This document shows positions 17,561 to 25,202 of a stretch of 64,000 nucleotides of DNA, in pieces (position 1 is the stretch's first letter; every line of letters starts with the position of its first letter). Under the pieces are notes generated by a model that saw only the letters and a program-made list of their open reading frames with translations, was not told the DNA's origin and did not search any database. Made by a program: the position numbers and the translations under genes. Source of the DNA: Nocardiaceae bacterium (lineage in GTDB: Bacteria > Actinomycetota > Actinomycetes > Mycobacteriales > Mycobacteriaceae); contig JAJFUQ010000005.1 in assembly GCA_021372355.1 (NCBI GenBank), positions 1 through 64,000 on the forward strand. Reading direction: 5' to 3'.

Positions 17561-18555
17561 GTGACTCCAGACCACGACCTCGCCTTGAGCCTGTGCGTGC
17601 CTCACGAAGGCGTCAGGTCAACGTGTGGACCCAGCCCGGTTCGTCACCTTCTCGCCGAGAATTGCCGTGCGACAACAGGTTCGCTTCGGCCATACCACGG
17701 AGCCCTCCGACGATACACCGTCGTCGTCTGCCCGTTTCTCGGCGAAGGAACCGGCGAGTGCATACCTTTCAGCTTCAACGTGTCCGAGGAGTCCGAGGGA
17801 GGACCCGCGATCTACGGTGACGCTCCCGACGCCTGCCTCGGCGTTTTCTATCGCTACGCCTATTCAGGCGATGACTTCGACTCGTTCTCGGTCGCCGGCA
17901 TCCTTCCGCCCGGAATCCTGTCGAGCTCATCCGACACGGACGGCAGTGGTCGGGCCGACAATGTCGTACTGAGCGGCATCCCGCTCATCGTCGGCACCTA
18001 CCCGTTCACGATCACTGACTGCGGTCCCACCGATCCCCCGGACAACAACCCGCACCGGACAACACCCCCCAACCACCACCGCCGGATAGCCCGCCCAACG
18101 ACAATCCGCCGGCTGACAATCCACCAGGTGACAACCCGCCCGGCACCAATCCGCCTGCGGGCAACCCGCCGGCCGCCACCACCCCCTCATCAACCGGCCT
18201 CCAGGCCGCCAGTACCTCGGTCAGCCAGGGCGGAACAGTGCAGGTCAGCGGCTTCGGGTGTACACCGGGTGCCAACGTCACGTTGACCAGCGAAGGTCAG
18301 GAGTTGGGAACGGCGGTCGCGAATGACAAGGGCGAGTTCTCGGCGACCGCGGACGTTTCGGGCCTCGACGTCGGACGCCACGTCATCGCCGCAAGCTGTG
18401 GAACGGTGCCGACCGCACCGATCGACGTCGTTCTGACGTCCCGTGCCGGAAGCGGCGCAACCGCGATCGTCATCGTCTTCTTCCCGGCGTTGAGCGCGTT
18501 GCTCTACCGTCCGCGCTCCTTCCGCCCGTCCGACCGAAACGGAGCCTCATCGTGA
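17561..18555 (+). pseudogene. Frameshifted Ig-like, Pro-rich surface protein (copy 1 of a duplicated cassette)
   Basis: Two reading frames together encode one protein related to the intact gene at 22845-23681. The first frame (about 17700-18050) holds a putative Ig-like domain (PPGILSSSSDTDGSG; GIPLIVGTYPFTITDC). Around 18045-18072 the sense moves to another frame, giving a Pro/Asn-rich linker with repeats (PPADNPPGDNPPGTNPPAG), then the conserved domain (SVSQGGTVQVSGFGCTPG; LTSEGQELGTA) and a C-terminal membrane anchor followed by LLYRPRSFRPS. Adding one base in a run of C would restore one frame. No signal peptide is visible at the 5' end next to tRNA-Arg, so the beginning may be damaged too. 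The stop overlaps the next start. Confidence 0.6.
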
Positions 18556-19367
18556 GAATCAACAAGATGATCGCCGCGTCGATCGGCACACTGCTCCTGC
18601 TCGCAACACCGACGTGGGCAAGTGCGGCATCGGAGAGCGGGCTCTCCTATACCGCAACGGTCGCTGGCCAGAATGTCGCGGCCGCGTCCGAAGCGCACCC
18701 GCTCGTCCTGGATCCGAAGCATCAGACGACGGTCGAGATCACGATCACAAACACCGGTCGTGCTCCAGTGACGGTCGAGTCGATCGGCCTCAACGGCAAG
18801 ATTCTCGGCCTGACGCAGTTCAACGTCCGGACGGCGGTCAGTCTGGCGGTCCCACCCGGCAAGACCGACAGGCTTGCTTTCAAGATGGACATGAGTGATC
18901 TCGATGGTCAGGCCACCGGACTCGTCGCCGGCAATTTCTCGGTGCGGACCTCAGCCGGCCAGGAGTTGGTGAACCCGGTCCTCAGCAAGGTCAAGGGATC
19001 GCTGTTCTCGGTGTATGGCCTGTTCGGGCTCGGGCTCGTCATCATCACGATCCTCGCCGCTGTCGACACGGGGCTAGCCGTCGCCCGAGATAGTTTGCCG
19101 GAGAACCGATTCCGGCGCGGTCTCATGACCATGGCACCGGGAATCGGCCTCGGTTTCGTGCTGATCTTCTCGCTGTCGGCGCTCCGCATCTGGGTCCCGA
19201 CCGGTCCGCGCTGGATCATTTCGGCACTCCTGTTCGCCGGCGCATGCTTCGCTGCGGGATACTTCACTGGCGCACCGGACGACTCCGATGAGCTCGATGA
19301 TGAACCGGTCGAAGTCGAAGCCAAGTTCGACGGCCGGGACGGAACAGGTACGAAAGCAGGCAGCTAG
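18552..19367 (+). CDS. Exported Ig-like membrane protein (copy 1)
   Basis: 271 residues from GTG 18552, overlapping the upstream stop as GTGA. A signal peptide (about 1-26, ending ASA-A) is followed by a beta-rich domain starting GLSYTATVAGQNVAAASEAH, with LDPKHQTTVEITITNTG typical of an Ig-like fold. Three hydrophobic helices follow near residues 155-178, 195-215 and 220-240, then an acidic tail. It is closely related to the protein at 23695-24612 throughout, including the shared segment KGSLFSVYGLFGLGLVI/QGSLFSVYGLFGLGLVI. Its stop shares one base with the kinase start, so the three genes are likely one operon. Function is unknown. Confidence 0.75.
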   Translation: MRINKMIAASIGTLLLLATPTWASAASESGLSYTATVAGQNVAAASEAHPLVLDPKHQTTVEITITNTGRAPVTVESIGLNGKILGLTQFNVRTAVSLAVPPGKTDRLAFKMDMSDLDGQATGLVAGNFSVRTSAGQELVNPVLSKVKGSLFSVYGLFGLGLVIITILAAVDTGLAVARDSLPENRFRRGLMTMAPGIGLGFVLIFSLSALRIWVPTGPRWIISALLFAGACFAAGYFTGAPDDSDELDDEPVEVEAKFDGRDGTGTKAGS

Positions 19368-21235
19368 TGGACGACGACCTGCGAGCGATCGCAGCGGCGT
19401 TGCCGGCGTATGAAATCGGCGGCGTGATTGGGAAGGGCGGCTTCGGCGTTGTCCTCGGCGGGCGTCACCGCGCCCTCGATCGGCTTGTCGCGATCAAGCA
19501 ACTTCCCCCGTCGTTCGCCTCGAACAACGAAGTCCGCGCCCGCTTCACCGCCGAGGGCCGTCTCCTCGCTTCCATCGATCATCCGCACGTCGTGCGCGTC
19601 TTCGACTATGTGGAGAAGGACGGCCTCTGCCTTCTCGTGATGGAGATGCTCCCGGGCGGAACGGTGTGGAACCGGTTCACCAAGCAGGGCCTCAACGCCC
19701 CCAACGCCATCGGTGTGGCTCTCGCGACGGCGGCCGGCCTCACCGCCGCTCACCACAAGGGCATCCTCCACCGCGACATCAAGCCCGAAAACCTGATGTT
19801 CTCGGGCAACGGTCGGCTCAAGGTCACCGACTTCGGAATCGCCAAGGTTCTCGGCGGCGAACACACCCTGGCCACGAAGACCGGCGAGGTCATAGGTACG
19901 CCGTCTGATATCGCACCCGAACAGGCGCGAGGTGAGACGCTCAGCCCCGCCACCGATATCTACGCGCTCTCGACGCTGCTCTACGAACTTCTCAGTGGGC
20001 AACTCCCCTTTCCGCGCGGCGATGCCATGCAGCAGCTCTTTGCACACGCGTACGGCACCCCGATCCCGCTGACCGAGGTCGCACCCCGAGTCCCGCTCGG
20101 CGTCGCGCATGTCGTGATGAAGGGCCTGGCAACCGACCCCGTCATGCGATACGAATCCGCCGAGGCGTTCGGCGTTGCCCTTGCGCACGCTTCGACCGCC
20201 GAGTGGGGATCGCACTGGCTGAACACTCAGGCAATCGCGATCGAAGGCGCGGACTCGATCGCCGCAGCCGCCATGACGCGTTCCTCCGGCGAACCGCCGG
20301 CGCCCCCGACGCAGCACGCGTCCGGTCTGCCGCCAGTTCCCGGGATAGTGATCGATCAAGAGACAGCTGCGTCCGAACCGATCGTCCGGCCGAGCGTGCA
20401 GGAGCACGCGTCCGGACCCAAGGTCGCCGAAGTTGCCGCGAGCGATCTGGTGCCGGTCCACACCACCGTGTCCGCTCCGTCGGCGTGGCCTCCGTTCTTC
20501 GCCGCCACCGGATTCGCGGCGGCCGCGCTGGTCGTTGCGTCGATCGGCCTCGGCACACCGGTCGGGCAATCCGTCCCGCCGCCCGCCACGATCACGATCG
20601 CCGACGGCGATCCCGCAGCGACCTCTCCTATCCGCATCGACCTCAACGAGCCTGTCGCCATTTCCGGGACCGGACTGGCACCGGGCACGGAGGCCACGTT
20701 GTCGCTGCGCGTCCTCGGCCTGCCGCTGCGCACGCAAAGCACCGTGGTGACGACGGACGGGAGCGGGTACTCCGCGGTGTTCGAGTCGCTGCGTGGTGAA
20801 TACGTCGTCGGCGGCGCTCTCACCGCCGACCTTCAGTTCACGAATTCGGATGTGCCGACCAAGCGTTGGGCCTTCCCGGTACGGACGGTCCAGACCTCCT
20901 ATCGCACCGTCACCGCGGTGGCCGTCCTGGCATTGCTGCTGTTTGCATTCGCCTACGTCGAATCATTCGGCCGCAAGCTCCGTAATCGGCGTCAGCTGAT
21001 TCGGGCCAGCATCGGCACCGTCGTCAGCATGGGTCTCCTGGGTGCAGGAATCGTGGGCGGGGTGTGGGTTGCCGGCGGCGCGGAGCCCACGATCACGAGC
21101 ATCACGGCAACGGCCGTCCTGACCGCCGCAACAGGCGCAGCCCTGGCGTGGGGGCTCGCCCGAATCGGTCGCAAGCGCCACATCGACCGGGCAATCTCGA
21201 AGGTTCAGATGACGATCAACCTGAAGCAGAGTTGA
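19367..21235 (+). CDS. Receptor-type Ser/Thr protein kinase (PknB family) with Ig-like outer domain
   Basis: 622 residues. The N-terminal kinase domain (about 14-270) has the Gly loop GKGGFGVV, the Lys in VAIKQL, catalytic HRDIKPEN, DFG in VTDFGIAKVL and the activation-segment end GTPSDIAPEQA, where the usual Tyr-Met of GTPxYMAPEQ is replaced. A Pro/Ala linker leads to a membrane helix near 380, an Ig/IPT-like segment (EPVAISGTGLAPGTEATLSL) and three further helices near 520-605 before a short basic C-terminus. The extra helices after the outer domain are unusual; most actinobacterial kinases have one. The gene overlaps the Ig-like membrane gene by one base, so it probably senses or regulates those surface proteins. 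Confidence 0.88.
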   Translation: MDDDLRAIAAALPAYEIGGVIGKGGFGVVLGGRHRALDRLVAIKQLPPSFASNNEVRARFTAEGRLLASIDHPHVVRVFDYVEKDGLCLLVMEMLPGGTVWNRFTKQGLNAPNAIGVALATAAGLTAAHHKGILHRDIKPENLMFSGNGRLKVTDFGIAKVLGGEHTLATKTGEVIGTPSDIAPEQARGETLSPATDIYALSTLLYELLSGQLPFPRGDAMQQLFAHAYGTPIPLTEVAPRVPLGVAHVVMKGLATDPVMRYESAEAFGVALAHASTAEWGSHWLNTQAIAIEGADSIAAAAMTRSSGEPPAPPTQHASGLPPVPGIVIDQETAASEPIVRPSVQEHASGPKVAEVAASDLVPVHTTVSAPSAWPPFFAATGFAAAALVVASIGLGTPVGQSVPPPATITIADGDPAATSPIRIDLNEPVAISGTGLAPGTEATLSLRVLGLPLRTQSTVVTTDGSGYSAVFESLRGEYVVGGALTADLQFTNSDVPTKRWAFPVRTVQTSYRTVTAVAVLALLLFAFAYVESFGRKLRNRRQLIRASIGTVVSMGLLGAGIVGGVWVAGGAEPTITSITATAVLTAATGAALAWGLARIGRKRHIDRAISKVQMTINLKQS

Positions 21236-21238
21236 CGC

Positions 21239-21901
21239 TCAGTCACAGCTGCTGAGCTCACGCGGAATCGCCTCGGCGAGCTTTGTGCCCAGAATCTGCT
21301 GCCCGCGCGCGGTCGGGTGGATGTTGTCGGGCCCGAAGAGCGCCGCATCACCGAGGAAGTGCTGCGCGTCGACGAAGATGCTGAAGTTCGCCTCGGCCCC
21401 CGTCCGGACGGCATCACTGATGCGCGCGACCTGGGGTCCGGCGCCCGGGAGTGGCGGGGTCACCGGTCCCATGACGAAGACCCGGGCTCCCGGCAACCGC
21501 TCGTGGATCGACCGGATCAGGATTCCGGTGGCGATCGTGGTGATGTCCGGTTCCCGGTCGTTGAATGACCCCTGCACGATCACGACGTCCGGCATCGCTG
21601 CGGCAACGGCATCGACGCGCGTCACGTAAGGCCCGCGGCCGTCCGGACCCGCAATCGTGTACCCACTCCCCGCTACTCCGAAAGGCACTGCTTGCCAGCA
21701 CATTCGAGAGGTGGTGGTCTGCCAGTACGAGGGTGTCGCGTCACCGGGCGCGGTGTAGGAATCGCCGATGAACGCCGCGACGAGCTGTGGCCGATCCTTC
21801 TCCCCCGGCTCGGCGGATTTGGTGCAAGAAGTCATCGTCGCGGCCACCATCGCGACCGCGACGATCGCCCCGCGCCCCAAGCCCCGCTGTCCGATCCGCA
21901 C
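21239..21901 (-). CDS. SGNH/GDSL-family hydrolase lipoprotein
   Basis: 220 residues from GTG 21901. The signal sequence ends in a lipobox-like TMTSC at about 26. The SGNH blocks are visible: FIGDSYTAPGD (nucleophile Ser), a Gly in FGVAGSGY, VIVQGSFNDRE (Asn) and DNIHPTARGQQ (Asp/His). It is probably an esterase acting at the outside of the membrane on an acylated glycan or lipid; the substrate is unknown. It converges on the kinase gene with three bases between stops. Confidence 0.82.
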   Translation of the reverse strand: MRIGQRGLGRGAIVAVAMVAATMTSCTKSAEPGEKDRPQLVAAFIGDSYTAPGDATPSYWQTTTSRMCWQAVPFGVAGSGYTIAGPDGRGPYVTRVDAVAAAMPDVVIVQGSFNDREPDITTIATGILIRSIHERLPGARVFVMGPVTPPLPGAGPQVARISDAVRTGAEANFSIFVDAQHFLGDAALFGPDNIHPTARGQQILGTKLAEAIPRELSSCD

Positions 21902-21984
21902 ATCCGCACACTACTGACGCATCCTGAGAAACCGACAGGCAGTTCACGTCGCGCCGCAGGCCATGAGTCGGCGACAATGCGTTC

Positions 21985-22704
21985 ATGACCTTCACGGCAC
22001 GGGTGGCGATCTTCGCCGCGATCCTGGCGACCACCGCCGCCTGTTCCACCGCCGGAACACCGACGCCGGGCAGCTCACCAGGCGCGACGGCGACCGCCAC
22101 CTCCGCGGAGGAATCGCCCTACGTCGCGACCACCGCGATTCTCAAGGGCGTCAAAGGCGGCGCAACCTACGACGTCGAAATTCCGCAGGTCGAGGGCGGC
22201 AACCCAGCGGTCGCGGAGAAGTTCAACAACTCCGTACGCACGTCCGTCGATCAGCAGATCAATCAGGACGGCACCTTCACGCTCGACGGCGTAAGCCAGA
22301 AGGTGGTCCTCGGGAAGGACGTCATCGCCGGGGTGATCGAGATGTCGTACATGATGACCGACCCGATGGCAGCCCACCCGAACGGCCTCGTCGGCACGTT
22401 CGTCATCCGCACGTCCAATGCCAAGCCCGTCATGCTCACCGAGCTGTTCAGCGATGTCAACGAGGGGCTTCAGCGTTTGTCCGACGCCGCCAAGCAGAAG
22501 GTCAAGGCGAAGCTCGGTGCCGATTCGACATTCGAGGGCGGCATGTCACCGGATGCGAAGAACTTCGCCAACTGGGTCCCGACCGCGACCGGTCTCGAGA
22601 TCCATTTCGACGACGGACAGGTCGGTCCGCACGCGGCCGGAATGGTCGTCATCGAGGTGCCGTGGTCTACGTTCGACGGCGTGCTCGCGGAGAAACTGAA
22701 CTAA
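21985..22704 (+). CDS. Lipoprotein with RsiV-like (DUF3298) domain
   Basis: 239 residues from ATG 21985. A lipobox TTAACS at about residue 20 and a Thr/Ala/Ser-rich spacer precede a domain containing YDVEIPQVEGGNPAVAEKFN and, at the C-terminus, TGLEIHFDDGQVGPHAAGM, the hallmark of DUF3298/RsiV-type proteins (also found in mycobacterial MPT64-like antigens). It probably sits on the outer face of the membrane; ligand unknown. It is divergent from the SGNH lipoprotein gene over about 83 bases. Confidence 0.75.
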   Translation: MTFTARVAIFAAILATTAACSTAGTPTPGSSPGATATATSAEESPYVATTAILKGVKGGATYDVEIPQVEGGNPAVAEKFNNSVRTSVDQQINQDGTFTLDGVSQKVVLGKDVIAGVIEMSYMMTDPMAAHPNGLVGTFVIRTSNAKPVMLTELFSDVNEGLQRLSDAAKQKVKAKLGADSTFEGGMSPDAKNFANWVPTATGLEIHFDDGQVGPHAAGMVVIEVPWSTFDGVLAEKLN

Positions 22705-22844
22705 CCCGCAGCCACCGCGAAGGGTTAGGTCTTTTCCACCTAGGTGTCGATTCCGGTGTCCCAAGGTGCGCTCGCCCGGGTCCGCACCTTACGGTCCCAG
22801 CTATGAGTTTGCGATCATGGCGCGAGACGCCAAAAGGATCTTCG

Positions 22845-23681
22845 ATGGCAAACGGCTCCGGCGCCACTGCGCGGTCGACCGTCACCGCCGCATCAGTGCT
22901 GGCGTTGGCGACCCTGGCGGTTCCCGTCCTCTTCGCCGTTGGAGCGAACGCCGATGTCGCGGTTCCCGCTGGAACCGCATCCCAGACCGTCGCACGCGTT
23001 CCGGTCGACTCGATCAGCCTTGGCGACGGTGGCCCGACGACCTCCGACGGTGTGCCGTGCGACTCGATCGAGGGACAGTGCCCGCCGCCGCCAGTCGATG
23101 AAGGCCCGTCCACGGACCCCACACTGCCTCCCCTCACCATCGTTCTTCCCCCGCCCAACCAAGATCCGCCCCCGGTGCGTCCCACGACGGAGCCGCCGAC
23201 CACCGAGCCCCCCACCACCAATCCACCGACGACCGAACCGCCAACCACTGCGCCTCCGACAGATGAACCACCGACCACCGAGCCAACGACGGCGGTGCCA
23301 CCGCCCCCGAACATGCCGGCACCGCCCACTGACGGAGGCCTGAGTCTCACGGCCGACTCGGTCTCGCAGGGAGGCAACGTCCAGGCCACCGGTCGCGGCT
23401 GCGCCGCAAACGCGCCCGTTGCGTTGACGAGTGAGGGCCACGTCGTCGGGGCGACGACCTCCAGTGCAGACGGCTCGTTCACCGCGGACCTCGACCTGTC
23501 TCCGGTCGCTGTCGGCCAGCACATGGTCATCGCCAACTGTGGCGCGGTTTTGTCCGCACCCATCGACGTGTACCTGACCAGCGCTTCCAACAGCACCGGT
23601 TCGGCAGCCATCGTCATCGTCATCCTCACCGCGCTCTGCGCGATGCTCTACCGACCTCGCTTCGTGCGACCGACCTTCTGA
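22845..23681 (+). CDS. Pro/Thr-rich Ig-like surface protein with C-terminal anchor (copy 2, intact)
   Basis: 278 residues from ATG 22845 (AAAGGA upstream); ATG 22803 in frame would add 14. The order is: signal peptide (cleavage near ANA-D, about 36), a short acidic segment with two Cys, a Pro/Thr repeat region (PPTTEPPTTNPPTTEPPT; about 23180-23310), an Ig-like domain (SVSQGGNVQATGRGCAANAP; CGAVLSAPIDVYL) with a probable disulfide, and a C-terminal helix AAIVIVILTALCAMLYRPR. The repeat is a typical cell-wall-spanning stalk. It is the intact relative of the frameshifted gene at 17561-18555. The partner membrane protein starts 13 bases later. Confidence 0.75.
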   Translation: MANGSGATARSTVTAASVLALATLAVPVLFAVGANADVAVPAGTASQTVARVPVDSISLGDGGPTTSDGVPCDSIEGQCPPPPVDEGPSTDPTLPPLTIVLPPPNQDPPPVRPTTEPPTTEPPTTNPPTTEPPTTAPPTDEPPTTEPTTAVPPPPNMPAPPTDGGLSLTADSVSQGGNVQATGRGCAANAPVALTSEGHVVGATTSSADGSFTADLDLSPVAVGQHMVIANCGAVLSAPIDVYLTSASNSTGSAAIVIVILTALCAMLYRPRFVRPTF

Positions 23682-23694
23682 CCCGGAGTCTGTT

Positions 23695-24612
23695 ATGCCT
23701 CACCCGAAAGCCATCGCCGCGCTGGGCGCGTTGCTCATCACCGCGATCACTCCCCTCAGCGCAGTCGCCGCTCCGGCGACAACCGGCGGGTTGACGTACA
23801 CCGCCACCGTCGCCGGCACCGACGTGTCGAGTGCTTCGGAATCGAAGCCGCTGGAGCTCGATCCAAAGCACCAGACCGACGTCAAGGTCAGCCTGACCAA
23901 CTCGAGTTCGGAACCGGTGACCGTCACCTCCATCGGACTCGACGGCAGAATTCTCGGCCTCACGCTGTTCAACATCCGCACCGCGGTCGCCATATCGGTC
24001 GCACCAGGTACGACGAAGACGATGAGTTTCCCGATGGACCTGCGCGACCTCGACGGCCAGGCGACAGGTCTCGTCGGCGGCGACTTCACCGTTCGAACCG
24101 ACGCCGGTCAGGAACTGACGAGCCCGGTCGTCAGTGAGGTGCAGGGGTCTCTGTTCTCGGTCTACGGCCTCTTCGGCCTCGGTCTGGTCATCATGACCAT
24201 CATCGCCGCACTCGACGTTGCGCTGGCGATCTCGCGTCACCGGCTGCCCGAGAACCGCTTCCGCCGGGGACTCCTCACCATGGCGCCCGGTGTGGGTGTC
24301 GGCCTGGTGCTGATCTTCTCGCTGTCCGCGATGTCGGTGTGGGTGCCGTCCGGCCCACGCTGGATCGTCTCCGCGCTGGTGTTCGCGGGAGCGTGTTTCG
24401 CCGTCGGTTACTTCACCGGCCGGCCAGACAGCGACGACGAGCGCGACCCGGACCTCGAGTTCGAGCTCGATGTCGCCGTCATCAACCGGCCCTGGGACGG
24501 CGCGACGCCGGTTCAGGCCGGTCACGACGTGACGATCGAGACGTATGCCGTCCCATCGACCCCTCCGCCTGCTGCGGCTCTCGCCGGTCAGCCGAACCAC
24601 GCGGAGTTCTGA
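23695..24612 (+). CDS. Exported Ig-like membrane protein (copy 2)
   Basis: 305 residues from ATG 23695. The signal peptide ends near AVAA-P. The beta-rich domain (GGLTYTATVAGTDVSSASES) and three helices follow the same plan as the 18552-19367 protein, with near-identical stretches such as RLPENRFRRGL and SGPRWIVSAL. The C-terminal tail is longer and carries an acidic cluster (DSDDERDPDLEFELD). No kinase gene follows here; the unit ends at a hairpin terminator. The conserved pairing with the anchored Ig-like protein suggests the two work as a complex in the envelope. Confidence 0.75.
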   Translation: MPHPKAIAALGALLITAITPLSAVAAPATTGGLTYTATVAGTDVSSASESKPLELDPKHQTDVKVSLTNSSSEPVTVTSIGLDGRILGLTLFNIRTAVAISVAPGTTKTMSFPMDLRDLDGQATGLVGGDFTVRTDAGQELTSPVVSEVQGSLFSVYGLFGLGLVIMTIIAALDVALAISRHRLPENRFRRGLLTMAPGVGVGLVLIFSLSAMSVWVPSGPRWIVSALVFAGACFAVGYFTGRPDSDDERDPDLEFELDVAVINRPWDGATPVQAGHDVTIETYAVPSTPPPAAALAGQPNHAEF

Positions 24613-24617
24613 CCACG

Positions 24618-24661
24618 AAACATGAAGAAGCCCGGCCCCAAACGGGACCGGGCTCATGTTT
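24618..24661. terminator. Hairpin terminator between convergent genes
   Basis: AAACATG and CATGTTT flank an inner stem GCCCGGCCCC/GGGACCGGGC with loop AAAC. It lies between the copy-2 membrane protein gene and the first small peptide gene. Confidence 0.75.
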
Positions 24662-24678
24662 GTCGAACTACTTGGGAC

Positions 24679-24840
24679 CTACTTGGGACCGCCGATGGCG
24701 GACCCGAGGAAGTCGCTCAGCTCCCGCACGATGTCCGCGATCGCGGTCGTGAGGATGCCGGCGATGTTGCCCACCGCGTCGAGCGCCGATGTAATCGCAT
24801 TCTCGACATGGTCCTTGGCTTCGACTGCTGCGTTGGCCAC
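24679..24840 (-). CDS. Small amphipathic peptide A (53 residues)
   Basis: GTG 24840 is preceded by GAGAGGTGG. The peptide contains DAVGNIAGILTTAIADIVRE and ends LSDFLGSAIGGPK, with hydrophobic residues spaced as in an amphipathic helix and no signal peptide. It is a tandem paralogue of peptide B (24949-25110): same length, same start context, and 14 identical residues in a row (LDAVGNIAGILTTA). Each has its own upstream TATCGT box. It looks like the porin-like or PSM/bacteriocin-like small proteins of Gram-positives, but no family is recognised. Just after the stop the 11-base unit CTACTTGGGAC is repeated in tandem. Confidence 0.7.
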   Translation of the reverse strand: MANAAVEAKDHVENAITSALDAVGNIAGILTTAIADIVRELSDFLGSAIGGPK

Positions 24841-24876
24841 GTACGACCACCTCTCACCTAGCTGGGGTTGTCCCGA

Positions 24877-24883
24877 ACGATAG
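24877..24883 (-). promoter_or_regulatory. Putative -10 element for peptide A
   Basis: CTATCGT on the minus strand, 37 bases upstream of the GTG. The same heptamer lies 36 bases upstream of peptide B. TATCGT fits the actinobacterial TAnnnT -10 pattern. Confidence 0.45.
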
Positions 24884-24948
24884 CAGCGGGGGCCCGGAGT
24901 CGGCGTGGTCGCCGGTCACACCTGTGAGGACCGACTCACCCCGAACTG

Positions 24949-25110
24949 TTACTTGTTTCCGCTGTCCATTGCGGAACTGATGAAGTCACTCACCTCGCGG
25001 ACGATGTCGCCGATCGCAGTCGTGAGGATGCCGGCGATGTTGCCGACCGCGTCGAGACCGGACGTGACGACGTTCTCGACGGCGTCTTTGGCTTGTTCTG
25101 GCTTGGTCAC
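24949..25110 (-). CDS. Small amphipathic peptide B (53 residues)
   Basis: GTG 25110 follows GAGAGGTGG, as in peptide A. The peptide begins VTKPEQAKDAVENVVTSG, has the conserved core shared with peptide A and ends SDFISSAMDSGNK. Predicted to form one long amphipathic helix with acidic residues near the N-terminus; no Cys, no leader. The preserved core, with different ends, indicates selection on the core. It lies downstream of the desaturase gene but behind a strong terminator, so it is probably transcribed on its own. Function unknown; membrane-active or envelope-associated peptides are the likeliest class. Confidence 0.7.
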   Translation of the reverse strand: MTKPEQAKDAVENVVTSGLDAVGNIAGILTTAIGDIVREVSDFISSAMDSGNK

Positions 25111-25145
25111 GTGGACCACCTCTCGAGAAATGCAGGTATGCCTCG

Positions 25146-25152
25146 ACGATAG
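25146..25152 (-). promoter_or_regulatory. Putative -10 element for peptide B
   Basis: CTATCGT on the minus strand, 36 bases upstream of the GTG. It touches the start of the desaturase terminator hairpin (25151-25185), so promoter and terminator are packed together. Confidence 0.45.
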
Positions 25153-25185
25153 TGGACTGGGCGTGCAACGCACGCCCAGTCCACT
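25151..25185 (-). terminator. Terminator of the desaturase operon
   Basis: A perfect 16-base stem (25151-25166 and 25170-25185) with loop AAC, 18 bases beyond the desaturase stop. Confidence 0.8.
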
Positions 25186-25202
25186 CATCAGTCAGGCATC
25201 AC

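Noticed and set aside
21963..22840. Upstream extension of the Pro/Thr-rich protein gene to 21963
   Set aside because: That frame runs through the RsiV-like lipoprotein gene and lacks coding character there; the signal peptide starts at 22803 or 22845.
23180..23310. Repeated units that could suggest a CRISPR or satellite array
   Set aside because: They are in-frame PPTTEP codons of a surface protein; no conserved repeat-spacer pattern.
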